Shown here: positions 11,297-23,201 of the stretch, in pieces
Layout: each line of letters begins with the position of its first letter
Numbering within the stretch: the first letter of the stretch is position 1
NCBI GenBank assembly: GCA_028564925.1
Contig: CM053030.1
Coordinates: 373,514,945-373,578,944 of the forward strand
Source: Lithobates sylvaticus
Lineage: Eukaryota; Chordata; Amphibia; Anura; Ranidae
Direction of reading: 5' to 3'
DNA: 64,000 bases
Position numbers and translations under genes: made by a program
The notes under the pieces: generated by a model
Told to the model about the DNA's origin: nothing
Databases searched by the model: none
The model's input: the letters and a program-made list of their open reading frames with translations, nothing else

Positions 11297-11300
11297 AAAA

Positions 11301-12724
11301 TATTTTTTCCCTATAACTCAGAAATCAGAAGAACTGTACTGAATTATCTAAGACCAATATGATCTACATGTTTTTTCTCGTTTTAATTCCCTTACTGTTT
11401 TGCATGTTTAAAGTTTTTCATTCTGTGTTTAAAAATTTTAAACGTTTGTACCAAATTTTCTGTATTAGAATCCTTGTTGTCTGTCTGTGCATTAACCCAC
11501 TCTTTAGGTAATTTTGAAATAACACATTTCTAGCCTATATGAAAGGTGAATGAGAGACTCAATAATGGAAGTGTTTATCCTCTTGCAGTTTTAAACCATT
11601 TCTTATAAAATGCTGTGCGTTTCCTTAGGTTCCAGATGTCCCTGATTTCCAAAGATTTCCGGCAGTGCGTGAGCAGAGATGTGACTAGTATTTACACACC
11701 ACACTAATCTGTCCCTTTTATACCTCACCTCTACTTAAAGAATTTAATGGTCTCCTCCCTACTATACAATGTTTTAATTGGATATTATACATAAATGGTT
11801 CTGATAAAATATATTTTTTTTATTACAAAAATACAGAATATCTAAATCATTCATATTGTGTTCTTGTTCATAAGAACACTAAAAACAATTTGTGATCTAA
11901 TTCTTTACTTCACATGGGTTTTGATTGTTATTTTACTGTTTCCAGCCCTGTTTCCCCATGTTTCCTAATGCACCCAGCCTAGTCTGCATAACTTTGTGCT
12001 TCTGTTGCAGCTTTTCCATGCCTGCTTTCTGCAAAGTTGACATTTGTCTATCTGTGATCCCTTCTTACAAAGTTTTACTGAACCTGAACACAATAAAAAA
12101 AGAAATAAGGTTGTTTTAATAAAAGAGCTACATTTTTGACTTGGTAAAATAAATGATGGTAAATAAGATGAACATGTGTTCATTTTATATACCCAATCAT
12201 GTGTGAGGGACCTTAACAGAACAGGATATTTAGCAGCACATAGTTAAATCATTTGGAATAGATCATTAGTGCCCCTTCAGTTATAATAAGTCCTGCTGAT
12301 TGATAGACATACCTATATTACTAACAGGAACATATGAGGTGGGTCTGATAAGCAGTTTGGTATTAATATTGATATTCTTGGTATCTCATTGATAAACAAC
12401 CGTTTTGATTACATCCAGTAGCAAAGGACTATTCCTACTGTGAGGCAAGCAAAGAATCGTGGCACCTTCTATGGTGTGGAGCAACACAGGTTTCTTACCA
12501 AACCTCATGGCAAATATGCACAGTTATTTTTTTTGGTAAAAACTGTGTGCTAAAGTAGAAGAAAGAATGACCAGAGCACTTTCTGGTTGCTATGCAGTCT
12601 GCACCTTCCTACCTCTCCTTGTATTGCTATTGGCTATAGAATGTAATGAGGCCAGTAGGGTGACGAGGACAGCAAGAAATGACAAACCACATAGGACATG
12701 GTGCCCAGTTTTTTAAGGTAGAAA
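11301..12724. other. A/T-rich sequence, no gene seen
   Basis: No domain-bearing reading frame and no terminal repeats. The frames of 60-70 residues on either strand are short, hydrophobic and without family resemblance. This may be unique non-coding DNA or repeats too old to recognise by eye. Confidence 0.5.
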
Positions 12725-13385
12725 TCTTTTTTTTTTACTTTAAATATTTATTAGAGTTATTAGAAGAGAGTACAAAGTGGGCGCATGAGCTCCATAGTAG
12801 TAAAGGCAAAAACAGAGAACCATACAACTACATTGTGAATATGCAATGATATTTGAATATGACACTGTAACACTGGAACATAGGAGAACAGAACCTAGCC
12901 AACACAAGCAGGATCAACATCGTACACATAGATTAACATTGTAAAAGAAGAAAGATAGGAAGACTATTGGGTACCAAGAAACAATGTCTGAGTAAGCGCA
13001 TTTCACAAGTAACACCAATACAGCAGGGCTAAACCCCTTCAGGACACCTATGAAATGCAAAGGTTAGCACTAAAGGCATACTGAGGGGGGATTAAATGTT
13101 CGCCGACAACCACTTGAGCCACTGCCTCCAAAAAAGATGTTAATTTGCCATTTTTGATGCCAAACATTAGTTCGTATTGTGTTTGCATATTTAGGTACTG
13201 AATAAAGAGTGACCAGTCTGGGGGAGTTGGTTGTTTCCAGGCAGATGCTATTGTTCTCCTGGCTGCAATAATACCATGTACAATAAAGGAGGTTTGCGTT
13301 GAGACCAATGAGTCATGGTGAAGAAGGATCAAAGCTGGATTGCAGTCTATAGTGAGGTTAGAAATCGATGACAAGAATGTGAAAA
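12725..13385 (-). mobile_element. 5'-truncated L1/Tx1-clade LINE, 3' end
   Basis: On the minus strand the frame 13374-13048 encodes about 108 residues including SAWKQPTPPDWSLFIQYLN. This corresponds to the extreme C-terminus of L1/Tx1-type reverse-transcriptase polyproteins; the two longer LINEs in this window carry KWRSPDPPTIADWF and KWQSKEPPTVENWM in the same place. The 3' UTR follows (13047-12740) and the element ends in a short A-run, seen as T at 12728-12737. Everything upstream of the tail is missing, the usual outcome of incomplete target-primed reverse transcription. Confidence 0.75.
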
Positions 13386-13580
13386 CGTAATTCGCGAAAA
13401 CTTAAAACCAAGGGACAAAACAACCATATATGTATGAAAGATGCAGGAATATGTATGAGTCTGACTGGTGTATACTACCATCTGTGTACAATTTTTAAGG
13501 AGGCTTCATAAGCAATTTTAATGCGAACGATATGCCTTTACTTTTTGGAGTAGCAGTGTTAAAATAGGATAATACTGTAT

Positions 13581-13582
<2 letters not shown>

Positions 13583-13630
<48 letters not shown>
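13583..13630. repeat. (TA)n microsatellite
   Basis: About 24 TA dinucleotides, immediately beside the end of the Tc1-like remnant. Tc1 elements insert at TA, so the proximity may reflect target choice, but it could be chance. Confidence 0.95.
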
Positions 13631-13633
<3 letters not shown>

Positions 13634-13635
13634 TA

Positions 13636-13865
13636 TGCAAATATGCTGTCCCCTCAAAATAACTCACACAATTAATGTCTAAACCGCTGACAACAAGTGG
13701 CAACTAAGTGGAAATGTCCAAATTGGGCCCAAAGTGTCAATATTTTGTGTTGCCACCATTATTTTCCAGCACTACCTTAACCCTCTTGGGCATGGATTTC
13801 GCCAGGTTGCCACTGGAGTTCTCTTCCACTCCTCCTTGGCGACATCATGGAGCTGGTGGGAGGGA
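13636..13865 (-). pseudogene. Tc1-like element remnant, transposase C-terminus
   Basis: The minus strand from about 13860 down to the stop at 13737-13739 gives HQLHDVAKEEWKRTPVATW and, in another frame after a small deletion, the end VLENNGGNTKY. This is the C-terminal tail of a second Tc1 subfamily, different from the one at 1067. Non-coding terminal sequence follows at 13640-13736, including ATTAATGTCTAAACCGCTG. Only the tail of the gene is left, so the catalytic triad is absent. Confidence 0.75.
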
Positions 13866-13960
13866 CCCAAGACAACCCAACAACTCCTTAACGTGTGCAT
13901 GCAAGCTTTTGGAGGTGCTTTTGCTAACATGCAGGCATGGGTGGAATAGTCCTAGGTAAC

Positions 13961-16664
13961 TAGCCGCCCGCACACTGTCATACGATGGAGGGACAAGGCA
14001 GCTCTCGTTCTGGGCCGCCGTCATATGACGTGATCGCCTTCCCGGGCCACTAGGGGGTGCATGCGCCGCGTCACTGGGGACCTGATGCGCGTGCCCGGCG
14101 GCTGTGATGTCCGCCGTGCACCCGCGATTGCCCAGTAACTGAGCAGGACCGTGGATCTCTGTGTGTAAACACTAGGGATGAGCTTCGAGTTTGAGCCAAA
14201 CTCATGTTCGACTCGAACATTGCCTGTTCGCCGAACAGCGAACAATTTGGGGGGTGTTCGCCGCAAATTTGAAAAGCCGTGGAACACCCTGTCAAAGTCT
14301 ATGGGAGAAATCTAAAGTGCTAATTTTAAAGGCTTATATGCAAGTTATTGTCATAAAAAGAGTTTGGGGACCTGGGTCCTGCCCCAGGGGACATGTATAA
14401 ATGCAAAAAAAAGTTTTAAAAACTGCAGTTTTTTCGGGAGCAGGGATTTTAACAATGCTTAAAGTGAAACAATAAAAGTGTAATATTCCTTTAAATTTCG
14501 TACCTAGGGGGTGTGTATAGCATGCCTGTAAAGGGGCGCATGTTTCCCCGTGCTTAGAACTGTCCCTGCACAAAGTGTCATTTCTGCAGGGAAAAAAGTA
14601 ATTTAAAAGCACTCGCTGCTATAATGAATTGTCGGCTCCCCGTAATACAGAGAACAGTCATTGAAAGTCATTGATTAAAAAAAAAGCCTGGGGTTCCCCC
14701 TAAATTCAATTACCAGGCCCTTCAGGTCTGGTATGGATATTATGGGGAACCCCGCATGAAATAAAAAAAAATGACCTGGGGTACCCCCCAAATATCCATA
14801 CCAGACCCTTTATCCGAGCATGCAACCTGGCAGGCTGCAGGAAAAGAGGAGGGGACAAGAGAGCGCGCCCCCCCCCTCCTGAACTGTGCCAGGCCACATG
14901 CCCTCAACATTGGGAGGGTGCTTTGGGGGTCTGTGACCCCTCAAAGCACCATGTCCCCATGTTGATGGGGACAAGAGCCTCATCCCTGCAACCCTGGCCG
15001 ATGGTTGTGGGGGTCTGCGGGTGGAGGGCTTATCAGAATCTGGAAGCCCCCTTTAACAAGGTTAATCCAGATCCCGGCCCCCCTGTTTGAAATGGTAACG
15101 GGTACATAGTATCCCTTCCATTTCACAAAGAAAGTGTTGGGATTAGTCCTTTATTAAAAATAAAAAAAATGAAAAAAAGATTTCAAACTATTTTTTACAC
15201 TTTCTTTGTGAAATGGTGGGGGTACAATGTGCCGTTACTATTTCAAACAGGGGGAGGCGGGATCTGGGGGTTACCTTGTTAAAGGGGGCTTCCAGATTCC
15301 AATAAGCCCCCCGACCGCAGACCCCCACAACCACCGGCCAGGGCTGTGGGGATGAGGCCTTGTCCCCATTAACATGGGGACATTGTGCTTTGAGGGGTCA
15401 CAGACCCCCAAAGCATCCTCCCAATGTTGATGGCATGTGGCCTGGTACGGTTCAGGGGGGGTGCTCTCTCACCCCCCCCCTCTTTTCCTGCGGCCTGCCA
15501 GGTTGCGTGCTCGGATAAAGGGTCTGGTATGGATTTTTGGGGGGAACTCAAGATTTGTCGTGGAGTTCCCCTTAAAATCCATACCAGACCTGAAGGGTCT
15601 GGTATGGATATTTTGGGGGGAACCCCACGTCATTTTTTTTTATTTGATGCAGGGTTCCCCTTAATATCCATACCAGACCTGAAGGGCCTGGTAATTGAAT
15701 TTGGGGGGCACCCCACTCATTTTTTTTTACCAATGACTTTCAATGACTGTTCTCTGTATTACGGGGAGCCGACAATTCATTATAGTCGCGAGTGCTTTTA
15801 AATGACTTTTTCCTGCAGAAATTACACTTTGTGCAGGGACAGTTCTAAGCACGGGAAACATGCGCCCCTTTACAGGCATACTTCTGGTGCAAACCGAACC
15901 GGGGGGTGTTCGGCTCATCCTTAGTAAACACACAGATCCACGTCCTGTCAGAGGAGAGGAGACCGATGGTGTGTCCCTTGTACATAGGGACACCAATCGG
16001 TCACCTCACCCAGTCAGTCCCCTCCCCCCCAGTTAGAATCACTCCTTAGGACACATATTTAACCCCTCAATCACCCCCTAGTGTTAACCCCTTCCCTGCC
16101 AGTCACATTTACACAGTAATCAATGCATTTTTATAGCACGGATCGCTGTATAAATGTGAATGGTCCCAAAAGTGTGTCAAAAGTGTCCGATGTGTCCGCC
16201 GCAATATCGCAATCATGATAAAAATTGCAGATCGCCGCCAAAAAAATAATAAAAATGCTATAAATCTATCCCCTATTTTGTAGACGCTATAACTTTTGCG
16301 CAAACCAATCAATATATGCTTATTGCGATTTTGTTTACTAAAAATATGCAAAAGAATACATATCGGCCTAAACTGAGGAAAAAATAAAAAAATTAAAATT
16401 GGATATTTATTATAGCAAAAAGTTAAAAATATTGTCTTTCTTCAAACTTGTCCCTCTTCTTTTGTTTATAGCGCAAAAAATAAAAACCGCAGAGGTGATC
16501 AAATACCACCAAAAGAAATCTCTATTTGTGGGGAAAAAATTATAACAATTTTATTTGAGTACAGTGTTGCATGACCGCGCAATTGTCATTCAAAGTGCGA
16601 CAGCGATGAAAGCTGAAAAATGGCTTGGGCAGGAAGGGGGTGAAAGTGCCCACTATTGAGGTGG
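13961..16664. mobile_element. TTAA-type MITE, family B copy 2, interrupted
   Basis: Two blocks, 13961-14172 and 15924-16664, together make one family B element in the opposite orientation to copy 1. Shared interior text includes GACGCTATAACTTTTGCGCA, ACCCCTTCCCTGCCAGTCAC and CAGAGGTGATCAAATACCAC. The outer ends are GCCGCCCGC-like at the left and GAGGTGG followed by TTAT at the right, so the target TTAA has decayed and the edges are approximate. A 1,751-bp hAT palindrome splits it. Confidence 0.75.
14173..15923. mobile_element. hAT-type foldback element, 1,751 bp
   Basis: Ends TAGGGATGAGC and, inverted, TAAGGATGAGC are flanked by an exact 8-bp duplication, GTAAACAC, at 14165-14172 and 15924-15931. 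This identifies a hAT-type insertion. The interior is a giant imperfect palindrome centred near 15150. Blocks such as GACCCCTCAAAGCACCATG, CCTGGCAGGCTGCAGG and CAGTCATTGAAAGTCATTG recur inverted in the other half. Open frames on the two strands mirror each other and are not genes. It has no transposase and was presumably moved in trans. Confidence 0.85.
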
Positions 16665-19548
16665 TTATTAAAGTAAACCTGTGCCCAGTTTCATGTATCT
16701 TTCAGGATAATGTAGTGGTGGAGGTAAACACAAATACAGTATAGCTCTACTTACTTCCAGTGATCTTACAGCGAAGATGGCAAAGATAATAAATGATTCA
16801 CAGTTCATTAGAGAGATCAGCTGTTCAAGCTGCATCTCAACAGCTTTTAGTTTGATGGGCAACATAGTCATGCGTTAGAAATCTAAGCCATTACAAAATA
16901 TAAAATGTTTATGCTAAGAGATTTTTAACCACATGGACTTTTGTCTTTTTCAAATGGGATTATATCACTGTGCAAGAACTGCAGGATTCTCTCCTCAGCC
17001 CTGGATAATTGCATTATTTCGAGGTACAGCATGTTATATTTTTCTGCCACTGTACAGAAATTGGCAAAAATTCACTTTTATACTGCATTATCTATGTTTG
17101 CACAATGAATCATTTGTAAGTTTTAATGCTGAAGGTAATATGGTAGGGCTTTATGCCTGTGGCATGGAGCACATGCAAGCTTGCAGAAAGAGCACTGCAC
17201 AAGTTAAGGTGAATGTAAAAATTGCTATGTGACTTTTTTCTTTTCCAAAGCTGGTTTTAGGGATGAAAAAGTCATACACTTTTTTGACCCCCAAGTGAGG
17301 GTGGTATATCTCCCTGTGCCAAAATAATATATTTAGACTGTGCTAAGGCAAACAGTCACTACTATAATGCAAAGCTTTCAAACAATAAAAGGAGTGACAA
17401 CCTCTGCAGGACTGCATTGTTGCCAATGAAAAACAATGTCCTTTATCTGTTTCTTATGGATTTTGAGCGTATGACTAATTTCAACAGTTACTCTATCAGT
17501 ACAAATAACCCACTTGTTTTTTGGAACACTGGGTTAAAAGAAGGGGTGTTTGAGTTTAAATGCAGGGCTGTTTCCAAGGCCAGGCAACACAGGCCTGTAG
17601 GCATGTGCTAGCTGTTTTTCACATGACCCTCACAGACAGTGGGATGCCAGGCTCTCTATACAGGTTTCAGGGCACCCTAAGTTTCTCAGCTCCAATCAGA
17701 TACTGTCCCATGTACAGATGGTGGCCTGAAGCCTAAACGTCTCCTGGCTCTTATATTATTAACCCCCTCTTTCCCACACTCACAGCCTTAGTACGACCAT
17801 ATGATTTCAGGATTCTAACTGCTAGGTTTGCACCAGTAAACACACCTCTTGATCCTTTTCCCAGGCATTGGCTGTAAGACACTTTTATAGGTATTCACAT
17901 GGGGGCTCATAGTGGCAAACTAAACTTAATTTACTTGCTTGAGCTTAGCAAAGAAATATAACAGTCCAGAAAATGGCAAAGGCATAGTCCAAATATTGTC
18001 TTGAATTTAATTATATTGCGATAGTCAGGGGGCATGAAGTGTTTAGTCTTTCCCCTACTTTCTCAATTTGATCCCCTATCATGTTGCACTACACCCCCAG
18101 AGGTGGGGAACTATCTCCCTCAGATAGCTCCATGCCTGGGACCCCCAGAGCAGCCCCACCCCTGAAGGGTAGCTCAGGAGCACCCTCAGCAGGTTTCTCA
18201 ACTAACCCTTTTTCCTGGGTCAAAGACCTAGAGCTCCTACTCCACCTACCTACTCATATGTACTCCACTGTGAGGAGGAGCAACCCTTAAAGGGGACCCC
18301 TGTCTAACTTCACCTGCCTACAGGCCACCATCTGGAATGTTGGTAAAAGTATAAATCCATTTAACATTGATGGTTGAATAAGATATCCCCCATACCTCCC
18401 CCAATGGCCCTTCAGTGACAGCCGAAGATATCATGAAGACAGCAAGTCTTGGGGAGAGTCAATCGGCCTGGAATGTTTTGTTTCCAGGATCACTGTTACT
18501 TCTACCCTGATGAAGCCAGAACTCCTCCTCCTTTCAACATAGGCGCAAACATGCAAGTTAATACACTATGAGCCTGCATGTTCGTATATTGATAGTAACT
18601 CTACAGCAGGCATGTATGGCTTGCTGCCATCTAAGGTTTGTAAACAGGGATTAAAAATGATAAAGATTTCACTTTGTTCTGGCACTTTACACTTAATAGT
18701 CCTATCAGGGAATTAGTAGACCAGACTGTGTGGACTGCACAGAGGAAACCCAAGACACATGTAAGTGAAATAATAAGTGTTTATTTAAATAAGAGACAAG
18801 AAGTGAAAACAAACAGTGCGCTACCAACCACAAACCACAAACAAATAATATATACAATAAATGGGCAATACCAGAATCGTAAATGAAAAGCCAGGCCGAG
18901 GTCATACACAGGGGGGTCAGTAGATGGGTAAGGATGGGGAACCAGCAGGAGAGGGAGAAGACGGATGGATGGGCTGCAGAGCAGGGATCCAAGGTAGGCA
19001 GGAGACAGGAGGGACAGGTCCAGGATGGGATGGGGATTGGGAGAGATCAGGTCAGGTCAGATACAGGCTCAGGTACAGATAACACAGCCAGAGGCACCTG
19101 GAGAGAGCGATACCAAGGCAAGCATGTATGGGCTTGCCGGGTATTTATAAGAGTGAAATAATTGTCCTCAAGTAACACCTGAGCGCAGGAGGTGCTGTCT
19201 GCCCCACACTGCCAGGATCCATCCGCTGGTGGGTGCCAGTACTGCAGCCAAATGATGACATAGCAGCAGGGGAAAGTTCTCCTGACAGTTCAAAACTGCC
19301 AGGAGACACCTGCTGGTGGACTGCAGTACTGCATGCCAAAAGACAGATATCACCAGCGGATGGAACATTTCCTGACAAGTCCTCACACAACATTTCAAAA
19401 GGCAGAGATATTTCGTAAACCAAGTAAAAGGCATAGATTCCCAGTGTACAGTATGTGATATTCTATAAAGCATATAAAAGTGTACAAAAGCATAGTGAAC
19501 AAGTCCTGAAGGTAATGCAAACAGCACTTACAAGTTTACAAGTGAAAG
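16665..19548. other. No gene seen; possible LTR-like piece
   Basis: Nothing firmly identifiable. At 16669 the text TTAAAGTAAACCTGTGC looks like the start of another TTAA-type element. A minus-strand frame at 16871-16668 is discussed under rejected items. A C-rich, promoter-like stretch at 18050-18310 could be part of an old LTR, but no second copy or TG...CA boundary was found. The region 18880-19130 is purine-rich with no domain. Confidence 0.4.
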
Positions 19549-19973
19549 TGTCAGGAACCATGAAACAGACAGAAAATGCAGTAAAAATCACACCTTTTAA
19601 TATAGTGGTAAAAATGGTGCAAATAGTAAACGTAGTCAAAACATAGCCAGGGTTCGTTAATCAAAGTGGGTAGTCAGTGCAAGCCAGTAAATCAGGAAGC
19701 CAGAGATCAGCGTAGTCAGAGACAGCAAACAGGATCAGGAACCAGAAGGGATGTCAGCCAGGCAAATTTTTAACAGGAACACATCAGAGAATCTTCAGAT
19801 ATGTTGACCAAGGCAAAAGCATGGCAGATATGAACCAGGCAGTTTAAATAGCCAGAAGGGGCTGGCTGATGAGCAGGAAATGATCACCAGGTGAGCCATT
19901 GTGGAACGATGAGTGCTGGCACATTAACCGACAGCTGAGCACTGAGAAGGGAGGGCTGAGCCCAGCCTTGACA
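19549..19973 (-). mobile_element. Ty3/Gypsy LTR (3' LTR of the fossil)
   Basis: On the minus strand the 425-bp segment starts TGTCAAGGCTGGGCTCAGCC and ends GGTTCCTGACA, the TG...CA form of an LTR. Directly upstream in that orientation is a purine-rich tract, GAGGGGGTAC, in the position of a polypurine tract. No second LTR is present in the window. Fossil copy. Confidence 0.75.
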
Positions 19974-22300
19974 GTACCCCCTCCTCAATGACCCCTCCCC
20001 CTCGGAGGGCCACCGGGTTTGAGAGGAAAACAACTATGAAAAGCATGGAGGAGGACAGGAGCATGTACGTTTGAGGATAAGACCCAACAGAGCTCCTCTG
20101 GACCGTACCCTTTCCAATGAACCAGGTACTGTATGCACCCACAGAACCTACGGGAGTCAATGATTAATTGTATCCCCTACTCCTCATGGTTCTCAACCTG
20201 AACCTGGTGAGGATGTGGTACCTAGGTGGTGAAGCAGTTGCCCACTATGGGCTTTAATAAGGAAACATGAAATACATTTGAAATACGCATGTTAGAAGGA
20301 AGGCCTAATGCGTAGCCACTGGGTTGATTTTACGGAGAATACGGAAAGGCCCAATAAACCATGGTGCCAGTTTCTGTGAGGGAACACGGCTTGGTTGGCT
20401 TGTTCTGCAGCCCCATTGGACCGTGGGTGATATGCAGAGGAGAAGGAAAGCTGAATTCCCAACTGTGCACAAAAGGCTTGCCAAAATCTGGAGACAAACT
20501 GGCTACCCCTGTCCGAGATGATAGCCGTGGGTAGCCCATGTAATCGAAAGATCTCCTGAGCAAAATGTAACGCCAGTTCTTTGGATGTGGGCAACTTCTT
20601 AAAGGGGCTGTAAACCCTTGTGTTTTTTCACCTTACTGCATCCTATGCAGTAAGGTGAAAAAACACCTGCCAGTGACTGCCCCCCCAGCCCCCCATTTTA
20701 CTTACCTGAGCCCCGTATTTCCCTCGGCGAGGACACGCTGTCCCTCTCTCCACGTGGTCCCGGCTCTTGATTGGATAGATGGATAGCAGCGCAGCCATTG
20801 GCTCACGCTGCTGTCAATCAAATCCAATGACTTGGGCGCCGGGGGGGCGGGGCCGAGTCCAGCATTTGAGTCTATGGACGCAAATGCTGGACTCGGGAGT
20901 GCGCCTGCAAGGTAACCCCCTCGGAGAGCACTTCTCCTAGGGGGTTATCTGATGCAGGGAGGAGCCGCGAGAGCCGCCGAGGGACCCCAGAAATGGATGA
21001 TCAGGGCCACTCTGTGTAAAACATGCTGCACAGTGGAGGTAAGTATGATAGGTTTGTTATTTAAATATTTTTTTTTAAAAAGCCTTTACAATGGAATACA
21101 ATGTGACATTTTCGAGAACGGGTCAACCACCATAAGAATAACTGTGTTGCCCTGGGAGGTGCACAATAAAATCCATAGGCATGTGGGTCCAAGGCCTCTC
21201 TCCATTGGGTATGGGTTATAGGAGACCCACTGGAAGGTGTCGTGGTGTCTTACATTGAGAACACACGGAACAAGGAGCTATCAAGGCGGCTACATCTGCG
21301 TGGAGACTAGGCCACCAGAATTGTTGGGAAATAGCCCAAATTAAGTGATTCTTTCCTGGGTGGCCAGCTGCCTTGGGAGAATGGTAAGTCTGGAGCAAAG
21401 CAGTGCGGAGACTCAGGGACAAAGCAGCGGTCACAAGGTTTCTTGGGAGGAGAGTGGATCTGAGCAGCAAGAATTCTGTCACCCAAGGGTGAAGTGAGAC
21501 TGGTACGAACAGTGGGCAGAATACGATCGGGAGGTAAACTGTTGTGACAATGCATCAGCCCTTACATTCTTGGTACCGGGTAAGAACGAGAATGTAATTG
21601 AAGCTTGACAGAAAAAAAAACATTGTGCCCTTCTGGGAGATAAACATTAAACATCAGACAAGAATGTGAGATTCTTGTGATCAGTCAAAACGAGAACTAG
21701 CACAGTGGTACCTTCGAGGGCATGCCTCCATTCTTTAAGAGCTAAAATAATCGCTAACAACTCTCTGTTCCCAATCTCGTAATTGCATTCCGCATTCTTG
21801 GAAAAGTGGCTGCAAGGATGTATAGCGTTCTCAGAGGTATGACGTTAAGACAGAGGGGCCCAAATCCATGCTCAGATGCATCAACCTCAAGAATGAAGGG
21901 TAAAATGGGATCAGGATGTCCCAACACAGGAGCTGAAACAAAGGCAGCCTTGAGAGACTCAAAGGCTTTAATGGAATCCTGAGACTAATTCTGTGAGTTA
22001 CCGTCCTTTCTGTTCATATTATATCAGTCATGGGTTTTACCAGAGAAGAGAAGTTACGAATAAACGTCCGATAATAATTGGCAAAGCCAAGAAAACATTG
22101 TAGCGGACGTAGACCTAGGGGTCGAGGCCACTGTAGGACTGCAAATAGTTTCTCTGGGTCTAGAGAACAGAACAGAAATGTAACCTGTTCACGATGAAAC
22201 GCGCACTTTTCCAACTGGCAATACAGGTTATTATCTCTCAGCCTCTGTAGCACACGGGAGACATCTGTGTGGTGGCTCTGAATTAGAATATCTGAGAATG
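19974..22300 (-). mobile_element. Truncated Ty3/Gypsy chromovirus interior, fossil
   Basis: Minus-strand remains of a Ty3/Gypsy pol region, in order from 22300 downward. They are the end of the reverse transcriptase with RNase H start (CFLGFANYYRTFIRNFS), the integrase zinc-binding region (FWWPSLHADVA...C..C), the integrase core (HGLPTAIISDRGSQF) and a chromodomain-like tail (YLVHWKGYGPEE) near 20080. The chromodomain places it among chromoviruses, which use it to choose chromatin targets. The 5' part and 5' LTR are absent. The copy is broken in many places and clearly old. A family A MITE is inserted within the integrase region. Confidence 0.82.
20603..21088. mobile_element. TTAA-type MITE, family A copy 2
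   Basis: It starts after TTAA (20599-20602) with AGGGGCTGTAAACCC and ends at about 21088 in AGCCTTTACAA; the right target site has decayed. It interrupts the chromovirus integrase region, and retroelement sequence resumes on both sides. The interior text TTGGATAGATGGATAGCAGC and ATCCAATGAC recurs at 32086-32380. Non-coding. Confidence 0.72.
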
Positions 22301-22786
22301 TTGTAAAAAATGGGGTGCTTCTACATTATGAAAGAACAAAAATATGTGCTGCCAGAGCATGCTGTTACTGAGGCAGTGAAAATCATACTTTCCGTAACAC
22401 CACATACAACTTAAAGGCATGCCCCAAGTTTGTCATTTAAATATTTGGGTGGATTTTTAATAGATTTTTAAAATGTAAAGCTTGTGTTTTTTCAATGTCA
22501 CCCTTGAAGTCACATGAAAAGGACCTTCTCCTTGCTGTACAGTGTTTTTTAGCATTGGTACACATTCTGCATGGCAGTGCCCAGTTTCCCTTGCCTTTCT
22601 TTGACAATAGCTTCCCTTTTAGACTTAAAATTGTAAGAATTTACTAACAGGATTCCCCCCATCAACTTCAATGGCATATATTTGGCCAGCGAATGCTGCA
22701 ACTATATTATTCAATGGGATTCCCTGCTAGGCTTGGTTTCTCCAAATTTCCAATAATTCATTGAAACCAAGCAGATTCCATCATCC
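22301..22786. other. No gene seen
   Basis: Mixed A/T-rich sequence between the chromovirus fragment and a MITE. No domain or repeat boundary recognised. Confidence 0.5.
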
Positions 22787-22788
22787 TA

Positions 22789-23199
22789 ATGCTGCGTACA
22801 CACGATCGCACATTCCGACAAAAAAAATCCATGGGATTTTTTCCGACGGATGTTGGCTCAAACTTGTCTTGCATACACCCGGTCGCATAATGTTGTCGGA
22901 AATTCCGAACGTCAAGAACGCGGTGACGTACGACGAGCTGTGAAAATTTAAGTGCCATAGCCAGTGCGGCTCTTCTGCTTAATTCCGAGCATGCGTGGAG
23001 CTTTGTGTGTCGGAATTGTGTACACACGAACAGAATTTCTGAAAACGGATTTTGTTGTTGGAAAATTTGAGATCCAAATCTCAAATTTTGTGTGTCGGAA
23101 ATTCCGATGGAAAATGTCCGATGGAGCCTACACACAGTCGGAATTTCCGACAAAAGGCTCCCATCGAACATTGAAAATCTGACCGTGTGTACGCGGCAT
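22789..23199. mobile_element. MITE with ATGCTGCGTACACACG ends
   Basis: Terminal inverted repeats ATGCTGCGTACACACG and CGTGTGTACGCGGCAT are flanked by TA at 22787-22788 and 23200-23201. The interior repeats GGAATTTCCGAC-type palindromes, so it folds strongly. A TA target suggests a Tc1/mariner-type origin, but two bases are weak evidence. A related element with AGCCCCATACACACGG ends lies at 39845. Confidence 0.75.
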
Positions 23200-23201
23200 T
23201 A

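Larger units (their letters stand above)
5516..11300 (-). mobile_element. DIRS-type tyrosine-recombinase retroelement fossil
   Basis: This is a broken copy of a DIRS-order element, read on the minus strand. Inverted terminal repeats of about 110 bp lie at 5559-5668 and 11187-11296, sharing CAGCATACTAGTGAT. Beside the left one (5516-5783) is a complex block of inverted and direct repeats in the place where this order keeps its internal complementary region. The clearest coding trace is the tyrosine recombinase near the left end. A GC-rich stretch near 9850-10050 could be the remains of the first reading frame. The copy carries many breaks and is inactive. A few mismatches between the terminal repeats suggest a moderately old insertion. 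It contains a 305-bp hAT element. Confidence 0.75.

Noticed and set aside
15369-15801. Mirrored frames at 14706-14965 and 15369-15801 as a duplicated gene
   Set aside because: They are the two arms of the hAT palindrome read on opposite strands.
16668-16871. Minus-strand 67-residue frame (MTMLPIKLKAVEMQLEQLIS) with a GTAAGT-like donor after SLE and a pyrimidine-rich stretch with AG upstream, like a host exon
   Set aside because: All three frames are closed just upstream of the Met within the supposed exon, and no family is recognised; a protein search would decide.
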